From positions 1,364,001 through 1,428,000 of the forward strand of contig NZ_LYOY01000029.1 of assembly GCF_001653515.1 (NCBI RefSeq): a stretch of DNA of 64,000 bases. Reading direction: 5' to 3'. Positions 16,598-24,919 of the stretch are shown piece by piece. Position 1 is the stretch's first letter; each line of letters opens with the position of its first letter. Origin of the DNA: Streptomyces sp. ERV7. Its GTDB lineage: Bacteria; Actinomycetota; Actinomycetes; Streptomycetales; Streptomycetaceae. The position numbers and the translations under genes were made by a program. The notes under the pieces were generated by a model. That model did not search any database, was not told the origin of the DNA, and was given only the letters and a program-made list of their open reading frames with translations.

Positions 16598-17920
16598 ATG
16601 ACCGACACGGAGGCGGCGGCGCGCCGCGACCAGGCGGTGCGGGCGGCCGTGGAGCAGGGGCTCGTCGGCCCGGACACCCCGCTCGCCGCGCTCCTCGACG
16701 TCACCGGCATCCGGGCCGCCGCAGCCGCGCTGACCTCGGCCTTCGCGGCCGTGACCGAGGCGCCCGTGCTGCACGCCTTCGCCGTCAAGGCGTGCCCGCT
16801 GGTGCCCGTGCTGCGCCTGCTCGCGTCCGAGGGGCTGGGCGCGGAGGTCGCCAGCCCCGGCGAGCTGGCGCTGGCCCGCGCCGCCGGGATCGGCCCCGGC
16901 CGCACGGTCCTGGACTCCCCCGCCAAGACCCCCGCCGAGCTGCGCGAGGCGCTCGCGCTCGGCATCGCCGTCAACGCCGACAACCCCCAGGAGCTGGCCC
17001 GTCTCGACGCGCTCGTCGCCTCCGCCGCGACCGCGTCGCCGCTCGGCCTGCGGGTCAACCCGCAGCTGGGCGCGGGGTCCATCGGCGCGCTCTCGACGGC
17101 GACGGCGACCTCGAAGTTCGGGGTGGCGCTGCGGGACGAGGGGGCGCGGGAGTGGGTCGTGCGGGCGTACGCGGACCGCCCCTGGCTCACCCGGCTGCAC
17201 ACCCACACGGGCTCCCAGGGGGTGCCGCTGGGGCTGATGGCCGAGGGGGTGCGGGCCGCGTACGAGCTGGCCGAGGAGGTCAACGCGCGCGTGGGCCGCC
17301 GGCAGATCGACACGGTCGACCTCGGCGGCGGGCTGCCGGTGAACTTCGCCTCGGACGAGGACCGACCCACGTACGCGGAGTACGCGCGGCTGCTGCGCAC
17401 CGAGGTCCCCGGGCTCTTCGACGGCTCGTACGCGCTGGTGACCGAGTTCGGCCGCTCGCTGCTCGCCAGGCACGGGACGGTGCTGGCGCGGGTGGAGTAC
17501 GCGAAGACGTCCGGGGGGCGGGCCATCGCGGTCACCCACGCGGGCGTCCAGATCGCGGCCCGTACGGTGTACGCGCCCGCGTCCTGGCCGCTGCGGATCG
17601 CCGCGTACGGCCCGAAGGGCCGCCCCAAGTCCGGTCCGCCCGTCGTCCAGGACGTGGCCGGCCCGGCCTGCTTCGCGGGGGACCTGCTGGCCGAGGCCCG
17701 GTTGCTGCCGCGTCTGGAGCAGGGGGACTACGCGGCGGTGCTGGACACCGGGGCGTACTACTTCGCCCACCACTACGCGTACAACAGCCTCGCCAGACCG
17801 GGCGTCTACGGCTTCACGGCGTCCCCGTCGGGCGTCCGCTTCGCGGTGGTCCGGGAGCCGCAGTCGGTGGCGGCCATAGTGGCAGAATCCGGCGGCCCGA
17901 CCCCGGACGCCCTGCTCTAG
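16598..17920 (+). CDS. Group IV PLP-dependent decarboxylase-like protein (LysA fold)
   Basis: 440 residues from ATG 16598. The alanine-racemase-type barrel has the PLP lysine in HAFAVKACP near residue 65, the HTHTGSQG motif near 200, DLGGGLPVNF near 243 (phosphate-binding glycines), EFGRS near 280 and CFAGD near 360, equivalent to the CxxxD active-site motif of ornithine/diaminopimelate decarboxylases. The substrate cannot be read from sequence, and a role in DAP synthesis is not implied. Divergent from hutU. The 9-bp region before the ATG lacks a good Shine-Dalgarno, so the start is moderately sure. Confidence 0.85.
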   Translation: MTDTEAAARRDQAVRAAVEQGLVGPDTPLAALLDVTGIRAAAAALTSAFAAVTEAPVLHAFAVKACPLVPVLRLLASEGLGAEVASPGELALARAAGIGPGRTVLDSPAKTPAELREALALGIAVNADNPQELARLDALVASAATASPLGLRVNPQLGAGSIGALSTATATSKFGVALRDEGAREWVVRAYADRPWLTRLHTHTGSQGVPLGLMAEGVRAAYELAEEVNARVGRRQIDTVDLGGGLPVNFASDEDRPTYAEYARLLRTEVPGLFDGSYALVTEFGRSLLARHGTVLARVEYAKTSGGRAIAVTHAGVQIAARTVYAPASWPLRIAAYGPKGRPKSGPPVVQDVAGPACFAGDLLAEARLLPRLEQGDYAAVLDTGAYYFAHHYAYNSLARPGVYGFTASPSGVRFAVVREPQSVAAIVAESGGPTPDALL

Positions 17921-17960
17921 CCCACGCCCGGACTTCACGCCCGGACTTCACCTGCGGGCC

Positions 17961-18192
17961 GGTGGCTGGCTGGCCGCGCAGTTCCCCGCGCCCCTTAGGT
18001 AGTCCGCCGCAGCCGGAAACGCAGCTCAGCCACAGGCCTTCAGGGGCGCGGGGAACTGCGCGACCAGCCACCCACAGCCCGCGGATCCAGAGGGTTCAGG
18101 GGCGCGGGGAACTGCGCGAGCAACCCGCCACGGTCCGCAGGTCCAGAGGGTTGAGGGGCGCGGGGAACTGCGCGAGCAACCACCCACCGGTC
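17961..18192. repeat. Tandem 56-bp repeats plus an inverted copy (dispersed Streptomyces-type repeat)
   Basis: The core GGGGCGCGGGGAACTGCGCGA begins at about 18043, 18099 and 18155, exactly 56 bp apart, with the copies at 18099 and 18155 sharing nearly the full unit. An inverted relative (TGGCCGCGCAGTTCCCCGCGCCCCT) lies at 17971-17995, so the block can fold into alternative long hairpins. Similar GGGGCGCGGGGAACTGCGC sequences are, from memory, scattered through Streptomyces intergenic DNA. The whole 17921-18262 spacer between two converging genes is occupied by this block; no gene was seen in it. Confidence 0.85.
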
Positions 18193-18262
18193 CGCAGATA
18201 AAGTCCGGGCCGGAAAGGCCCCGCCGGGCCGTAAGCGAGCACGTGCCCCCGGCCGGGACGGA

Positions 18263-19102
18263 CTACTCCACGAACAAGCCGCGCCCCGCGGCCCCCGCGT
18301 CGAACGACTCCAGCCGTGCCTGCGCGTCCGGGAGGCTGTCGCACATCGCCTCCAGGAGGACGCGGCCGAGGAGCATCGGGGCGCAGGCGGTGTCGAACGC
18401 GAGGCCGGTGCCGACGGCCGCCGGGATCAGCAGATCACTGTGGCGGGCCACCGGCGCGAAGGCCGAGTCGGCGACCGTGACGACGGTCAGGCCCACCGAG
18501 CGCGCGTACGCCAGCGCGTCCACCACCTCCCGAGGATGCCGCGGCAGCGCGAAGCACAGCAGCGCCGACGCCCCCGCCCGACGCGCCGCGTCGATCCGGT
18601 CCACCAGCATCGAGCCGCCCTCGTCGAGCAGCCGCACGTCGGGGTGGACCTTGGCGGCGAAGTAGGCGAAGCCGCGCGCCTGGGAGGAGGCCGCGCGCAG
18701 CCCGAGCACCGGCAGCGGCCGGGACCCGGCGAGCAGCCGTCCGGCCTCCTCGACCGGCGAGGGGTCGGCCAGCAGGCCCGCCAGATGGCGCAGGTTCTCG
18801 ATCTCGGCCTGGACCGCCTGCTGGTACTCGTTGTACTCGTCCTCGCCCTCCTTGGGGGAGGACGCGGGCACCACCTCGCGCAGATGGCGGCGGAGCGCCG
18901 GGTACCCGTCGAAGCCGAGCGCGACCGCGAAGCGCGTCACCGAGGGCTGGCTCACCCCGGCCAGCTCCGCCAGCTCCACGCTCGACAGGAACGGCACATC
19001 GGCGGCCCGGCGCACCATGGAGTGCGCGATCCGCCGCTGGGTCGGTGTCAGCCTGCGCCCCTCGAAGAGCTGTTGCAGCCGCGCGGCAGGGCCGTCGCTC
19101 AT
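18263..19102 (-). CDS. MurR/RpiR-family transcriptional regulator
   Basis: 279 residues from ATG 19102, chosen because GGGGGAC is just upstream. The N-terminal HTH_6 region is RRIAHSMVRRAADVPFLSSVELAELAGVSQPSVTRFAVALGF (about 20-70). The C-terminal SIS sugar-phosphate-binding domain (about 115-255) contains GLRAASSQARGFAYFAAK and ALLCFALPRHPREVVDALAYA. Such regulators sense phosphosugars. The adjacent divergent gene encodes a small membrane protein of unknown role. A candidate operator lies at 19156-19173. Confidence 0.9.
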   Translation of the reverse strand: MSDGPAARLQQLFEGRRLTPTQRRIAHSMVRRAADVPFLSSVELAELAGVSQPSVTRFAVALGFDGYPALRRHLREVVPASSPKEGEDEYNEYQQAVQAEIENLRHLAGLLADPSPVEEAGRLLAGSRPLPVLGLRAASSQARGFAYFAAKVHPDVRLLDEGGSMLVDRIDAARRAGASALLCFALPRHPREVVDALAYARSVGLTVVTVADSAFAPVARHSDLLIPAAVGTGLAFDTACAPMLLGRVLLEAMCDSLPDAQARLESFDAGAAGRGLFVE

Positions 19103-19155
19103 GCCGTCCCCCTTCCTCACGCCCGTCACTCCACGATATTCAGTCGCCCAGCACT

Positions 19156-19173
19156 CTGCATGACCATATGCAG
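19156..19173. promoter_or_regulatory. Inverted repeat between divergent genes
   Basis: CTGCAT-GACCAT-ATGCAG, 6-bp perfect arms and 6-bp spacer, 54 bp upstream of the RpiR-type regulator and 64 bp before the membrane protein gene. Candidate operator, possibly autoregulatory. Confidence 0.45.
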
Positions 19174-19236
19174 ACGGGCAAGTACGGGGGCTACCCCCAC
19201 TGCGCCCGCGCCGTCCGCTCCGTACCGTGGGGAAGC

Positions 19237-19653
19237 ATGGAAGCCCGCGACGCCGACCTGAGAAAAGAACTCGACGCCACCCTGCACGCCCGCAGGGAGC
19301 TCGGGGAGGAGTACGAGCCCGCGCTCGTCGACTCGTTCCTGGAAAAGGTGGAGCAGCGCCTCGACCCGGCGATCGACCGCCGGGTGCGGCGCCAGCTCGC
19401 CGAGCAGCAGATGGTGGTGGCCCGCGGCGGCCGCCCGTCCGGCCAGAGCCCCGACATGGGCTTCGCCGAGCGCTTCGGGTTCGGCATGATCTCGCTGGTC
19501 CTCGCCATCCCGCTGTCCGCGATCGGCGCCGTCAACGCGGGACTGAGCGGCCTCTTCGTCACCTGGCTGGGCATCTTCGGCGTGAACGCCGTGCACGCCG
19601 CCCGTCCGTGGCCGTGGCCGCGCCGCCACCGGGGCGAGGGCGACGGCGACTGA
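19237..19653 (+). CDS. Small integral membrane protein, conserved hypothetical
   Basis: 138 residues. A charged N-terminal half predicted helical or coiled (LRKELDATLHARRELGEEYEPALVDSFLEKVEQRL, about 6-45) is followed by a basic stretch. Two hydrophobic segments (about 85-105 and 107-123) and a Trp/Arg-rich C-terminus follow. It has no recognised catalytic motif and resembles DUF-type actinobacterial membrane proteins. ATG with GGGGAAG upstream. A strong hairpin follows at 19674-19732. Confidence 0.8.
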   Translation: MEARDADLRKELDATLHARRELGEEYEPALVDSFLEKVEQRLDPAIDRRVRRQLAEQQMVVARGGRPSGQSPDMGFAERFGFGMISLVLAIPLSAIGAVNAGLSGLFVTWLGIFGVNAVHAARPWPWPRRHRGEGDGD

Positions 19654-19673
19654 GGAACGGCTGGAGAAGATGA

Positions 19674-19732
19674 GCGCGGGGACCGCCGCACCCCCGGTCG
19701 CCCGGGGGGCGGGACGACGGCGGTCCCCGCGC
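19674..19732. terminator. Long hairpin downstream of the small membrane protein gene
   Basis: Arms GCGCGGGGACCGCCG (19674-19688) and CGGCGGTCCCCGCGC (19718-19732), 15 bp, with a 29-nt loop. Placed between convergent coding regions. The stretch from here to about 19950 shows no gene I can support. Confidence 0.65.
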
Positions 19733-19958
19733 GGGACACGGTCCCGGGTCAGGGCCGGTCGCCGCGTCCTGGGCGCCGAGAGGTCCGGGAGCCGCTCCGG
19801 AGGTCCTTGACGCCGCTGGTGGTGCCGGCCGGGTTCCCCCGACCGACGAACACCACTGTGCCGCACTCGTGTTAAGCGCGTGCTGCGCGAACATGTCGCG
19901 CTCGTACCGGTTCCGCGTCCAACACACCGTCCGCCGACTGCCTTGGCGCGTACGGGAC

Positions 19959-20420
19959 TCAGGGGTGGGCCGGATGCGCCGGGTGCGCGGTGGACGGCTC
20001 GGTCGCGGTCAGCCGCCGACGGCGGCGGTGCTTGAGCAGTGCCCAGGGCGCACGGGCCCCGCTGACCTCGGTGCCGGGCTCCGCGGCCGCCTCGGCCGCC
20101 GCCTTGGCCACCGGCAGGATGTCCTCGTCGCGGTCCGCGTCCAGCCGGTCGGCGTCCGGCCACAGCCCGAGCGAGGCGCAGAGCGTGGGCAGGACGGCCA
20201 TCGCGGCCGTCGCGTACCCCTCGGCCGAGGGGTGGTAGTTGTCCGGGCCGAACAGCTCGCGCGGGTTCGCCTCGAACTCGGGGCCGAGCAGATGGCCGAG
20301 CGAGACCGTCCGCCCGCCCTGCTCGACCACCACGATCGTCTGCGCGGCCGCGAGCTGGCGCGAGACCCGCCGGGCCAGCCAGCGCAGCGGCTGGTAGACC
20401 GGCTCGACCGAGCCGAGGCC
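19959..20420 (-). pseudogene. 3' fragment of an SGNH/GDSL hydrolase gene
   Basis: Reads GLGSVEPVYQPLRWLARR..., then LGHLLGPEFEANPRELFGPDNYHPSAEGYATAAMAVL, the C-terminal catalytic block of SGNH esterases with the Asp and His of the DNYHPS motif. About 153 residues remain, ending in an Arg-rich tail. The catalytic Ser/Gly/Asn blocks and the N-terminus are absent. The fragment stops abruptly at about 20420, where CCTAGGG and a MITE-like inverted repeat begin. A matching N-terminal fragment lies at 24695-24871 on the opposite strand. Confidence 0.8.
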
Positions 20421-20426
20421 TAGGGT

Positions 20427-20492
20427 CTGTCCGGCGGATCTGGCCGCCCGCGGTCCCGGACCCCCGCGTCCCAGGCAAGATCCGCCGGACAG
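20427..20492. mobile_element. MITE-like or solo IS-end inverted repeat
   Basis: CTGTCCGGCGGATCT (20427-20441) and AGATCCGCCGGACAG (20478-20492), 15-bp perfect inverted arms 36 bp apart, starting right after the CTAGGGT where the SGNH gene is cut. No transposase is present. GGGTCTGTCCGGCGGAT-type ends are, as I recall, seen on Streptomyces insertion sequences, but that identification is from memory. Confidence 0.6.
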
Positions 20493-20515
20493 GCCCCAGC
20501 CCCGCCCCGGCGGGG

Positions 20516-20653
20516 GGCCGTCTCCTCGTGGCGGACCCGGAAGCGGACGCCCTCACCGGCGACCAGGGACTCCGACACCTGCTCTCGCCGCGCGTCGCGG
20601 AAGTCGCCGCGCTGAAGGCGTCACCGGCCGTCCCGGGCGCGCTCGGCGCCTGA
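20516..20653 (+). pseudogene. 3' remnant of an unidentified gene
   Basis: A 45-codon open stretch (GRLLVADPEADALTGDQG...) ending in TGA at 20651-20653, with about 85% G/C third positions, so it looks like real coding sequence. It has no start of its own and begins in G-rich DNA beside the inverted repeat. I do not recognise the family. Probably the tail of a gene cut by the same rearrangement. Confidence 0.4.
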
Positions 20654-20672
20654 CGGCCCGTCCCGTGTACGC

Positions 20673-21473
20673 CTACAGCGACGCGATGACCCGGTCGGCC
20701 AGGATGTACACGCTCTCCTCGCCGCACGAGAACGTCAGCGCGTACGCCCCGGAGATGCCCGAGCCGCCGAGCAGCACCGGGGTGTCGCCCTCGCGCAGGG
20801 CCTCGGCGAGGCGCTCGGAGGTCTCGCGGTGGCCGGGGGTCATGCACAGCGTGGTGCCGTCGGCGAAGACGTAGACGTCGAGGGTGCCGAGCGGGCCGGG
20901 GCGCACGTCCGAGAGCGCGGTACGGGCCTCGGCGAGCTGCTCCAGGCGCGAGACCGTGGACTCGTGGTCGGCCACGACCGACGTCTGCGCGGGGACGAAG
21001 TCGGGGTGCGAGGGGTGGCGGCGGCGGGCCGCGGCCAGCTCCGGGGAGTCCTCGGGGAACTCCTCGTACGGCTCCGCGCCCAGCTCCACGCCCTCCAGAC
21101 CGACGAAGTCGGCCTGCCGGGGGAGGAACAGCGAGGCGTCCTCCCCGAGGCCCGTGAGGCCGCCCAGGAGCGACGGGGCGTCCGCCGCGTCCCGCGCCTC
21201 CTGCGCGGCCCAGAAGGCCCGCGCCTCGGCGAGCTCGCGCTCCCGCTCCTCGGCGAGCGCCTCGGCGACGGCCGCGCGTATCTCGGCGACGGGGGTCTCC
21301 CCGCCGCGCGCCTGGTGGGGCACGGTGGCGGACCGGCCGGCGTTCGTGGCCGCGAGGTCGGCGCGCAGCGCCACGACCTGCCTGCGCAGCCCGTGGGCGG
21401 CGTGCAGGGCGGCGGCGCCCACGGCCGTGGCAGCGGCCGTGGTCAGCAGCAGGGCAAGAGGCATGGCGCTCAC
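20673..21473 (-). CDS. Conserved hypothetical membrane-anchored protein
   Basis: 266 residues. The GTG at 21473 is chosen with GGGAG seven bases upstream. One N-terminal hydrophobic segment (about 5-25) precedes an alpha-helical, Glu/Ala-rich stretch (about 60-100). A cytoplasmic-looking C-terminal domain has DVYVFADGTTLCMTPGHRE and VYILADRVIASL. No catalytic motif recognised. It follows the thiolase gene on the same strand, after a 281-bp spacer. Likely a Streptomyces-specific family. Confidence 0.75.
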   Translation of the reverse strand: MSAMPLALLLTTAAATAVGAAALHAAHGLRRQVVALRADLAATNAGRSATVPHQARGGETPVAEIRAAVAEALAEERERELAEARAFWAAQEARDAADAPSLLGGLTGLGEDASLFLPRQADFVGLEGVELGAEPYEEFPEDSPELAAARRRHPSHPDFVPAQTSVVADHESTVSRLEQLAEARTALSDVRPGPLGTLDVYVFADGTTLCMTPGHRETSERLAEALREGDTPVLLGGSGISGAYALTFSCGEESVYILADRVIASL

Positions 21474-21582
21474 TGACTTACTCCCGGATTCAAACGATTC
21501 CCCGACTTCCTACATCAGCTTGTCGGGTACCCGCTCCCGTTGTCAGTGCATTACGTCACGAATTGGACAGGTCTTTGTGCCT

Positions 21583-21657
21583 GGGGTTTAACCCCGTGAC
21601 CCTTGTGACCTGCGGGAATACCTCTCCCCCGGGACGTACGTCACATCCTGGGGGAGA
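21583..21657. other. Spacer between thiolase and hypothetical gene with two inverted repeats
   Basis: GGGGTTTAACCCC (21583-21595) is a 13-bp palindrome. TCTCCCCC (21623-21630) and GGGGGAGA (21650-21657) form an 8-bp stem with a 19-nt loop. TCACGAATTGGAC (about 21556) and TCACGAACCGGAC (about 21662) are near-identical direct repeats flanking both. The hairpin may terminate thiolase transcription; the palindrome may be an operator for the gene at 20673-21473. Confidence 0.45.
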
Positions 21658-21754
21658 TTCGGTCACGAACCGGACGCGGCGGGGTCGGGGCGGCGCTGAG
21701 AGGTGTCACCCCCGCGGGCACCGCCGATGCCCCCCGCCGCAGCGTAGGGCCTCG

Positions 21755-22975
21755 TCAGCTCAGGCGCTCGATGACCATGGCCATGCCCTGGCCGCCGCCC
21801 ACGCACATCGTCTCCAGACCGAACTGCTTGTCGTGGAACTGGAGGGAGTTGATGAGCGTGCCGGTGATGCGGGCGCCCGTCATGCCGAAGGGGTGGCCGA
21901 CCGCGATGGCGCCGCCGTTGACGTTCAGCTTGTCGAGCGGGATCTCCAGGTCGCGGTACGAGGGGATCACCTGGGCGGCGAAGGCCTCGTTGATCTCGAA
22001 GAGGTCGATGTCGCCGACGGTGAGGCCGGCGCGCTTGAGGGCCTGCTTCGAGGCCTCGACCGGGCCGAGGCCCATGATCTCGGGCGAGAGGCCCGTGACA
22101 CCGGTGGAGACGATCCGGGCGAGCGGCGTCAGACCGAGCTCCCGGGCCTTGGTGTCGCTCATGATGACGAGGGCCGCGGCGCCGTCGTTGAGCGGGCAGC
22201 AGTTGCCGGCGGTGACCAGGCCGTCGGGGCGGAAGACGGGCTTGAGGCCCTGGACGCCCTCCACGGTGACGCCGGCGCGCGGGCCGTCGTCCTTGCTGAC
22301 GACCGTGCCGTCGGGGGTGGTGACCGGGGTGATCTCCCGCTCCCAGAAGCCGTTCTTGATGGCTTCCTCGGCGAGGTTCTGCGACCGTACGCCGAACTCG
22401 TCCATGTCCGCGCGGGTGACGCCCTTGGCGCGCGCCAGGTTCTCGGCGGTCTGGCCCATCGAGATGTACGCGTCGGGGATCAGGCCGTCCTCGCGCGGGT
22501 CGTGCCAGGAGGCGCCGGCGGACTCCGCGACGGCGGCGGTACGGGCCTCGGCGTCGGCGAAGAGCGGGTTGTGGGTGTCGGGCATCCCGTCGGAGCTGCC
22601 CTTGACGGACCGCGACACCATCTCGACACCGGCCGAGATGAAGACGTCGCCCTCGCCCGCCTTGATGGCGTGCAGCGCCATGCGGGAGGTCTGGAGCGAG
22701 GAGGAGCAGTACCGGGTGATGGTGCAGCCCGGCAGGTGGTCCATGCCCATCTGCACGGCCACGATGCGGCCGAGGTTGTGGCCCTGCTCGCCGCCGGGGA
22801 GGCCGCAGCCGAGCATCAGGTCGTCGATGTCGCGCGGGTCGAGCTCGGGGATCTTGGCGAGCGCGGCCTGAATGATCGTGGCGGTGAGGTCGTCCGGGCG
22901 CAGATCCTTCAGCGAGCCCTTGAAGGCGCGGCCGATGGGGGAACGAGCGGTCGAGACGATCACGGCTTCGGGCAT
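21755..22975 (-). CDS. Acetyl-CoA C-acetyltransferase (thiolase)
   Basis: 406 residues. It condenses two acetyl-CoA or cleaves 3-ketoacyl-CoA. The acylated Cys lies in RYCSSSLQ near residue 90. The catalytic His is in NVNGGAIAVGHPFGMTGAR near 358 and the second Cys in ETMCVGGGQGMAM near 388. ATG 22975 is preferred to the GTG at 22978 because GGAG has better spacing. It is a single gene upstream of the conserved hypothetical. Biosynthetic and degradative roles cannot be separated from sequence alone. Confidence 0.94.
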   Translation of the reverse strand: MPEAVIVSTARSPIGRAFKGSLKDLRPDDLTATIIQAALAKIPELDPRDIDDLMLGCGLPGGEQGHNLGRIVAVQMGMDHLPGCTITRYCSSSLQTSRMALHAIKAGEGDVFISAGVEMVSRSVKGSSDGMPDTHNPLFADAEARTAAVAESAGASWHDPREDGLIPDAYISMGQTAENLARAKGVTRADMDEFGVRSQNLAEEAIKNGFWEREITPVTTPDGTVVSKDDGPRAGVTVEGVQGLKPVFRPDGLVTAGNCCPLNDGAAALVIMSDTKARELGLTPLARIVSTGVTGLSPEIMGLGPVEASKQALKRAGLTVGDIDLFEINEAFAAQVIPSYRDLEIPLDKLNVNGGAIAVGHPFGMTGARITGTLINSLQFHDKQFGLETMCVGGGQGMAMVIERLS

Positions 22976-23129
22976 CACGGCTCCAGGGGCTAAGCGGGCG
23001 GGCTCTCTGGGAAGTTACCCGTACGTACGGAATTGGTCATCGGGGGACGCGTGTGATGCGGACCTCTTTTCTAAGCGCCCGCTCAGCCCCCGCCCCGCCC
23101 GGGGGCCGGGGGCCGGGGGCCGCCCACGT

Positions 23130-23165
23130 AAAAAGGGGCGCCGCACCCCGAAGGTGCGGCGCCCC
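23130..23165 (-). terminator. Intrinsic terminator of the cystathionine beta-synthase gene
   Basis: Minus strand: 13-bp perfect stem (GGGGCGCCGCACC with its complement), 5-nt loop, then TTTTT (23134-23130). One of the few canonical stem-plus-U-tract terminators here, starting 10 bp after the stop. Confidence 0.9.
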
Positions 23166-23174
23166 CCACGCGAA

Positions 23175-24563
23175 CTACTTCGCCGCGTTCTTCGCCAGGA
23201 ACGCCAGGAGGTCCTGGCGGCTGACCACGCCCGTGGGCTTGCCCTCGACCAGGACGATCGCGGCGTCCGCCTCGCCCAGGACCGACATCAGTTCGCCGAC
23301 CGGCTCGCCGGAGCCGACCTGCGGCAGGGGCGCGCTCATGTGCTTCTCCAGCGGGTCCGTGAGCGACGCGCGCTGGGCGAACAGGGCCGCCAGGAGCTCC
23401 TTCTCGACGACCGAGCCGATGACCTCCGCGGCCATCACGTCGGGGTGGCCCGCGCCCGGCTTGACGATCGGCATCTGCGAGACGCCGTACTCGCGCAGCA
23501 CCTCGATCGCCTCCCCGACCGTCTCCTCCGGGTGCATGTGGACGAGCGACGGCATCGCGCCCTCCTTGTCGGCGAGGACGTCGCCGATACGGGCCGAGGG
23601 GCCCGCCTCCTCCAGGAAGCCGTGCCCGGCCATCCACTCGTCGGAGAAGATCTTGGAGAGGTAGCCGCGGCCGGAGTCCGGGAGCAGGACGACGACCACG
23701 TCGTCCGGGCCCAGGCCCTCGGCCACCCGCAGCGCCGCCACGACCGCCATGCCGCAGGAGCCGCCCACCAGGAGGCCCTCCTCCTTGGCGAGGCGGCGCG
23801 TCATCTGGAACGAGTCCTTGTCCGAGACTGCGACGATCTCGTCCGTGACCTCACGGTCGTACGCGGTGGGCCAGAAGTCCTCGCCCACGCCCTCGACCAG
23901 GTACGGACGGCCGGAGCCGCCGCTGTAGACCGAGCCCTCGGGGTCCGCGCCGACCACCCGCACGGCCCCGCCGGAGACCTCCTTGAGGTACTTGCCGGTG
24001 CCGGAGATCGTGCCGCCGGTGCCGACGCCCGCCACGAAGTGCGTGATCTTCCCGTCCGTCTGCTCCCAGAGCTCGGGACCGGTGGTCTCGTAGTGCGAGC
24101 GGGGGTTGTTCGGGTTGCTGTACTGGTCCGGCTTCCAGGCGCCGGGCGTCTCGCGCACCAGGCGGTCCGAGACGTTGTAGTACGAGTCCGGGTGCTCAGG
24201 GTCGACCGCCGTCGGGCAGACGACGACCTCGGCCCCGTAGGCCCGCAGGACGTTGATCTTGTCGAGCGACACCTTGTCCGGGCAGACGAAGATGCACTTG
24301 TAGCCCTTCTGCTGGGCCACGATCGCGAGACCGACACCCGTGTTGCCCGAGGTGGGCTCCACGATCGTGCCGCCCGGCTTGAGCGCACCGCTCTGCTCCG
24401 CCGCTTCGATCATGCGCACGGCGATCCGGTCCTTGACCGAGCCGCCCGGGTTGAAGTACTCGACCTTGGCCAGGACGGTCGCCTGGATGCCCGCGGTCAC
24501 ACTGTTGAGCTTCACCAGCGGGGTATTGCCGACGAGGCTGATCATCGAGTCGTGGAATTGCAC
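23175..24563 (-). CDS. Cystathionine beta-synthase
   Basis: 462 residues from GTG 24563 (GGAG 7 bases upstream); an in-frame extension to 24656 lacks similarity. The PLP fold-type II domain has the PLP lysine in NPGGSVKDR near 42, PTSGNTGVGLA near 73 and GVGTGGTISGTGKYL near 180. Two C-terminal CBS domains (about 340-462) make it a cystathionine beta-synthase rather than a plain cysteine synthase. Acts in transsulfuration from homocysteine and serine. Divergent from the SGNH N-terminal fragment. Confidence 0.92.
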   Translation of the reverse strand: MQFHDSMISLVGNTPLVKLNSVTAGIQATVLAKVEYFNPGGSVKDRIAVRMIEAAEQSGALKPGGTIVEPTSGNTGVGLAIVAQQKGYKCIFVCPDKVSLDKINVLRAYGAEVVVCPTAVDPEHPDSYYNVSDRLVRETPGAWKPDQYSNPNNPRSHYETTGPELWEQTDGKITHFVAGVGTGGTISGTGKYLKEVSGGAVRVVGADPEGSVYSGGSGRPYLVEGVGEDFWPTAYDREVTDEIVAVSDKDSFQMTRRLAKEEGLLVGGSCGMAVVAALRVAEGLGPDDVVVVLLPDSGRGYLSKIFSDEWMAGHGFLEEAGPSARIGDVLADKEGAMPSLVHMHPEETVGEAIEVLREYGVSQMPIVKPGAGHPDVMAAEVIGSVVEKELLAALFAQRASLTDPLEKHMSAPLPQVGSGEPVGELMSVLGEADAAIVLVEGKPTGVVSRQDLLAFLAKNAAK

Positions 24564-24694
24564 CGTTGTCTCCGGGGTCTCCGTGATGGTGCCGCCAGCG
24601 TATGCGCAGAGCGAGCGCCCGTTCACCTCACGGCGGGATTGAGCGACACCCGTCACCGGGCAGGTAGCTGATGTACGGCTCCAAGGAGGTGGCG

Positions 24695-24871
24695 GTGGCT
24701 GGGAGTGTGTCGATCGTGTCGGCCGGGGTGTCGGCCGGTTCGAGGGCGAGGGTGGCGCGCCGGATCGCGGCGGGCGCGGCGTTCGGCGGGGGCGGGATCG
24801 GGCTGCTCGCCACGGCCGCCGTCGGCGTGCTGCTCGCGGAGGCGGCGCTGGCCAAGCGGTCGGTCAGCCCG
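24695..24871 (+). pseudogene. 5' fragment of an SGNH/GDSL hydrolase gene
   Basis: GTG 24695 follows a near-perfect AAGGAGG. The frame reads ARVARRIAAGAAFGGGGIGLL and VGVLLAEAALAKR, the N-terminal basic and membrane segment typical of Streptomyces SGNH hydrolases of the type whose C-terminus lies at 19959-20420. After about residue 59 the similarity ends and the frame continues (SVSPSLPPPPGS...) straight into the downstream permease, giving an uninterrupted fusion frame. The catalytic domain middle is missing from the window. Confidence 0.65.
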
Positions 24872-24919
24872 TCCCTTCCACCGCCGCCCGGCTCCCACCC
24901 CAGGACTGAGAAAAGCCCC

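Noticed and set aside
19559..19927. 122-codon minus-strand frame between the membrane protein and the SGNH fragment
   Set aside because: Overlaps the gene at 19237-19653, translation is Pro/Arg-rich low complexity and no start signal is evident.
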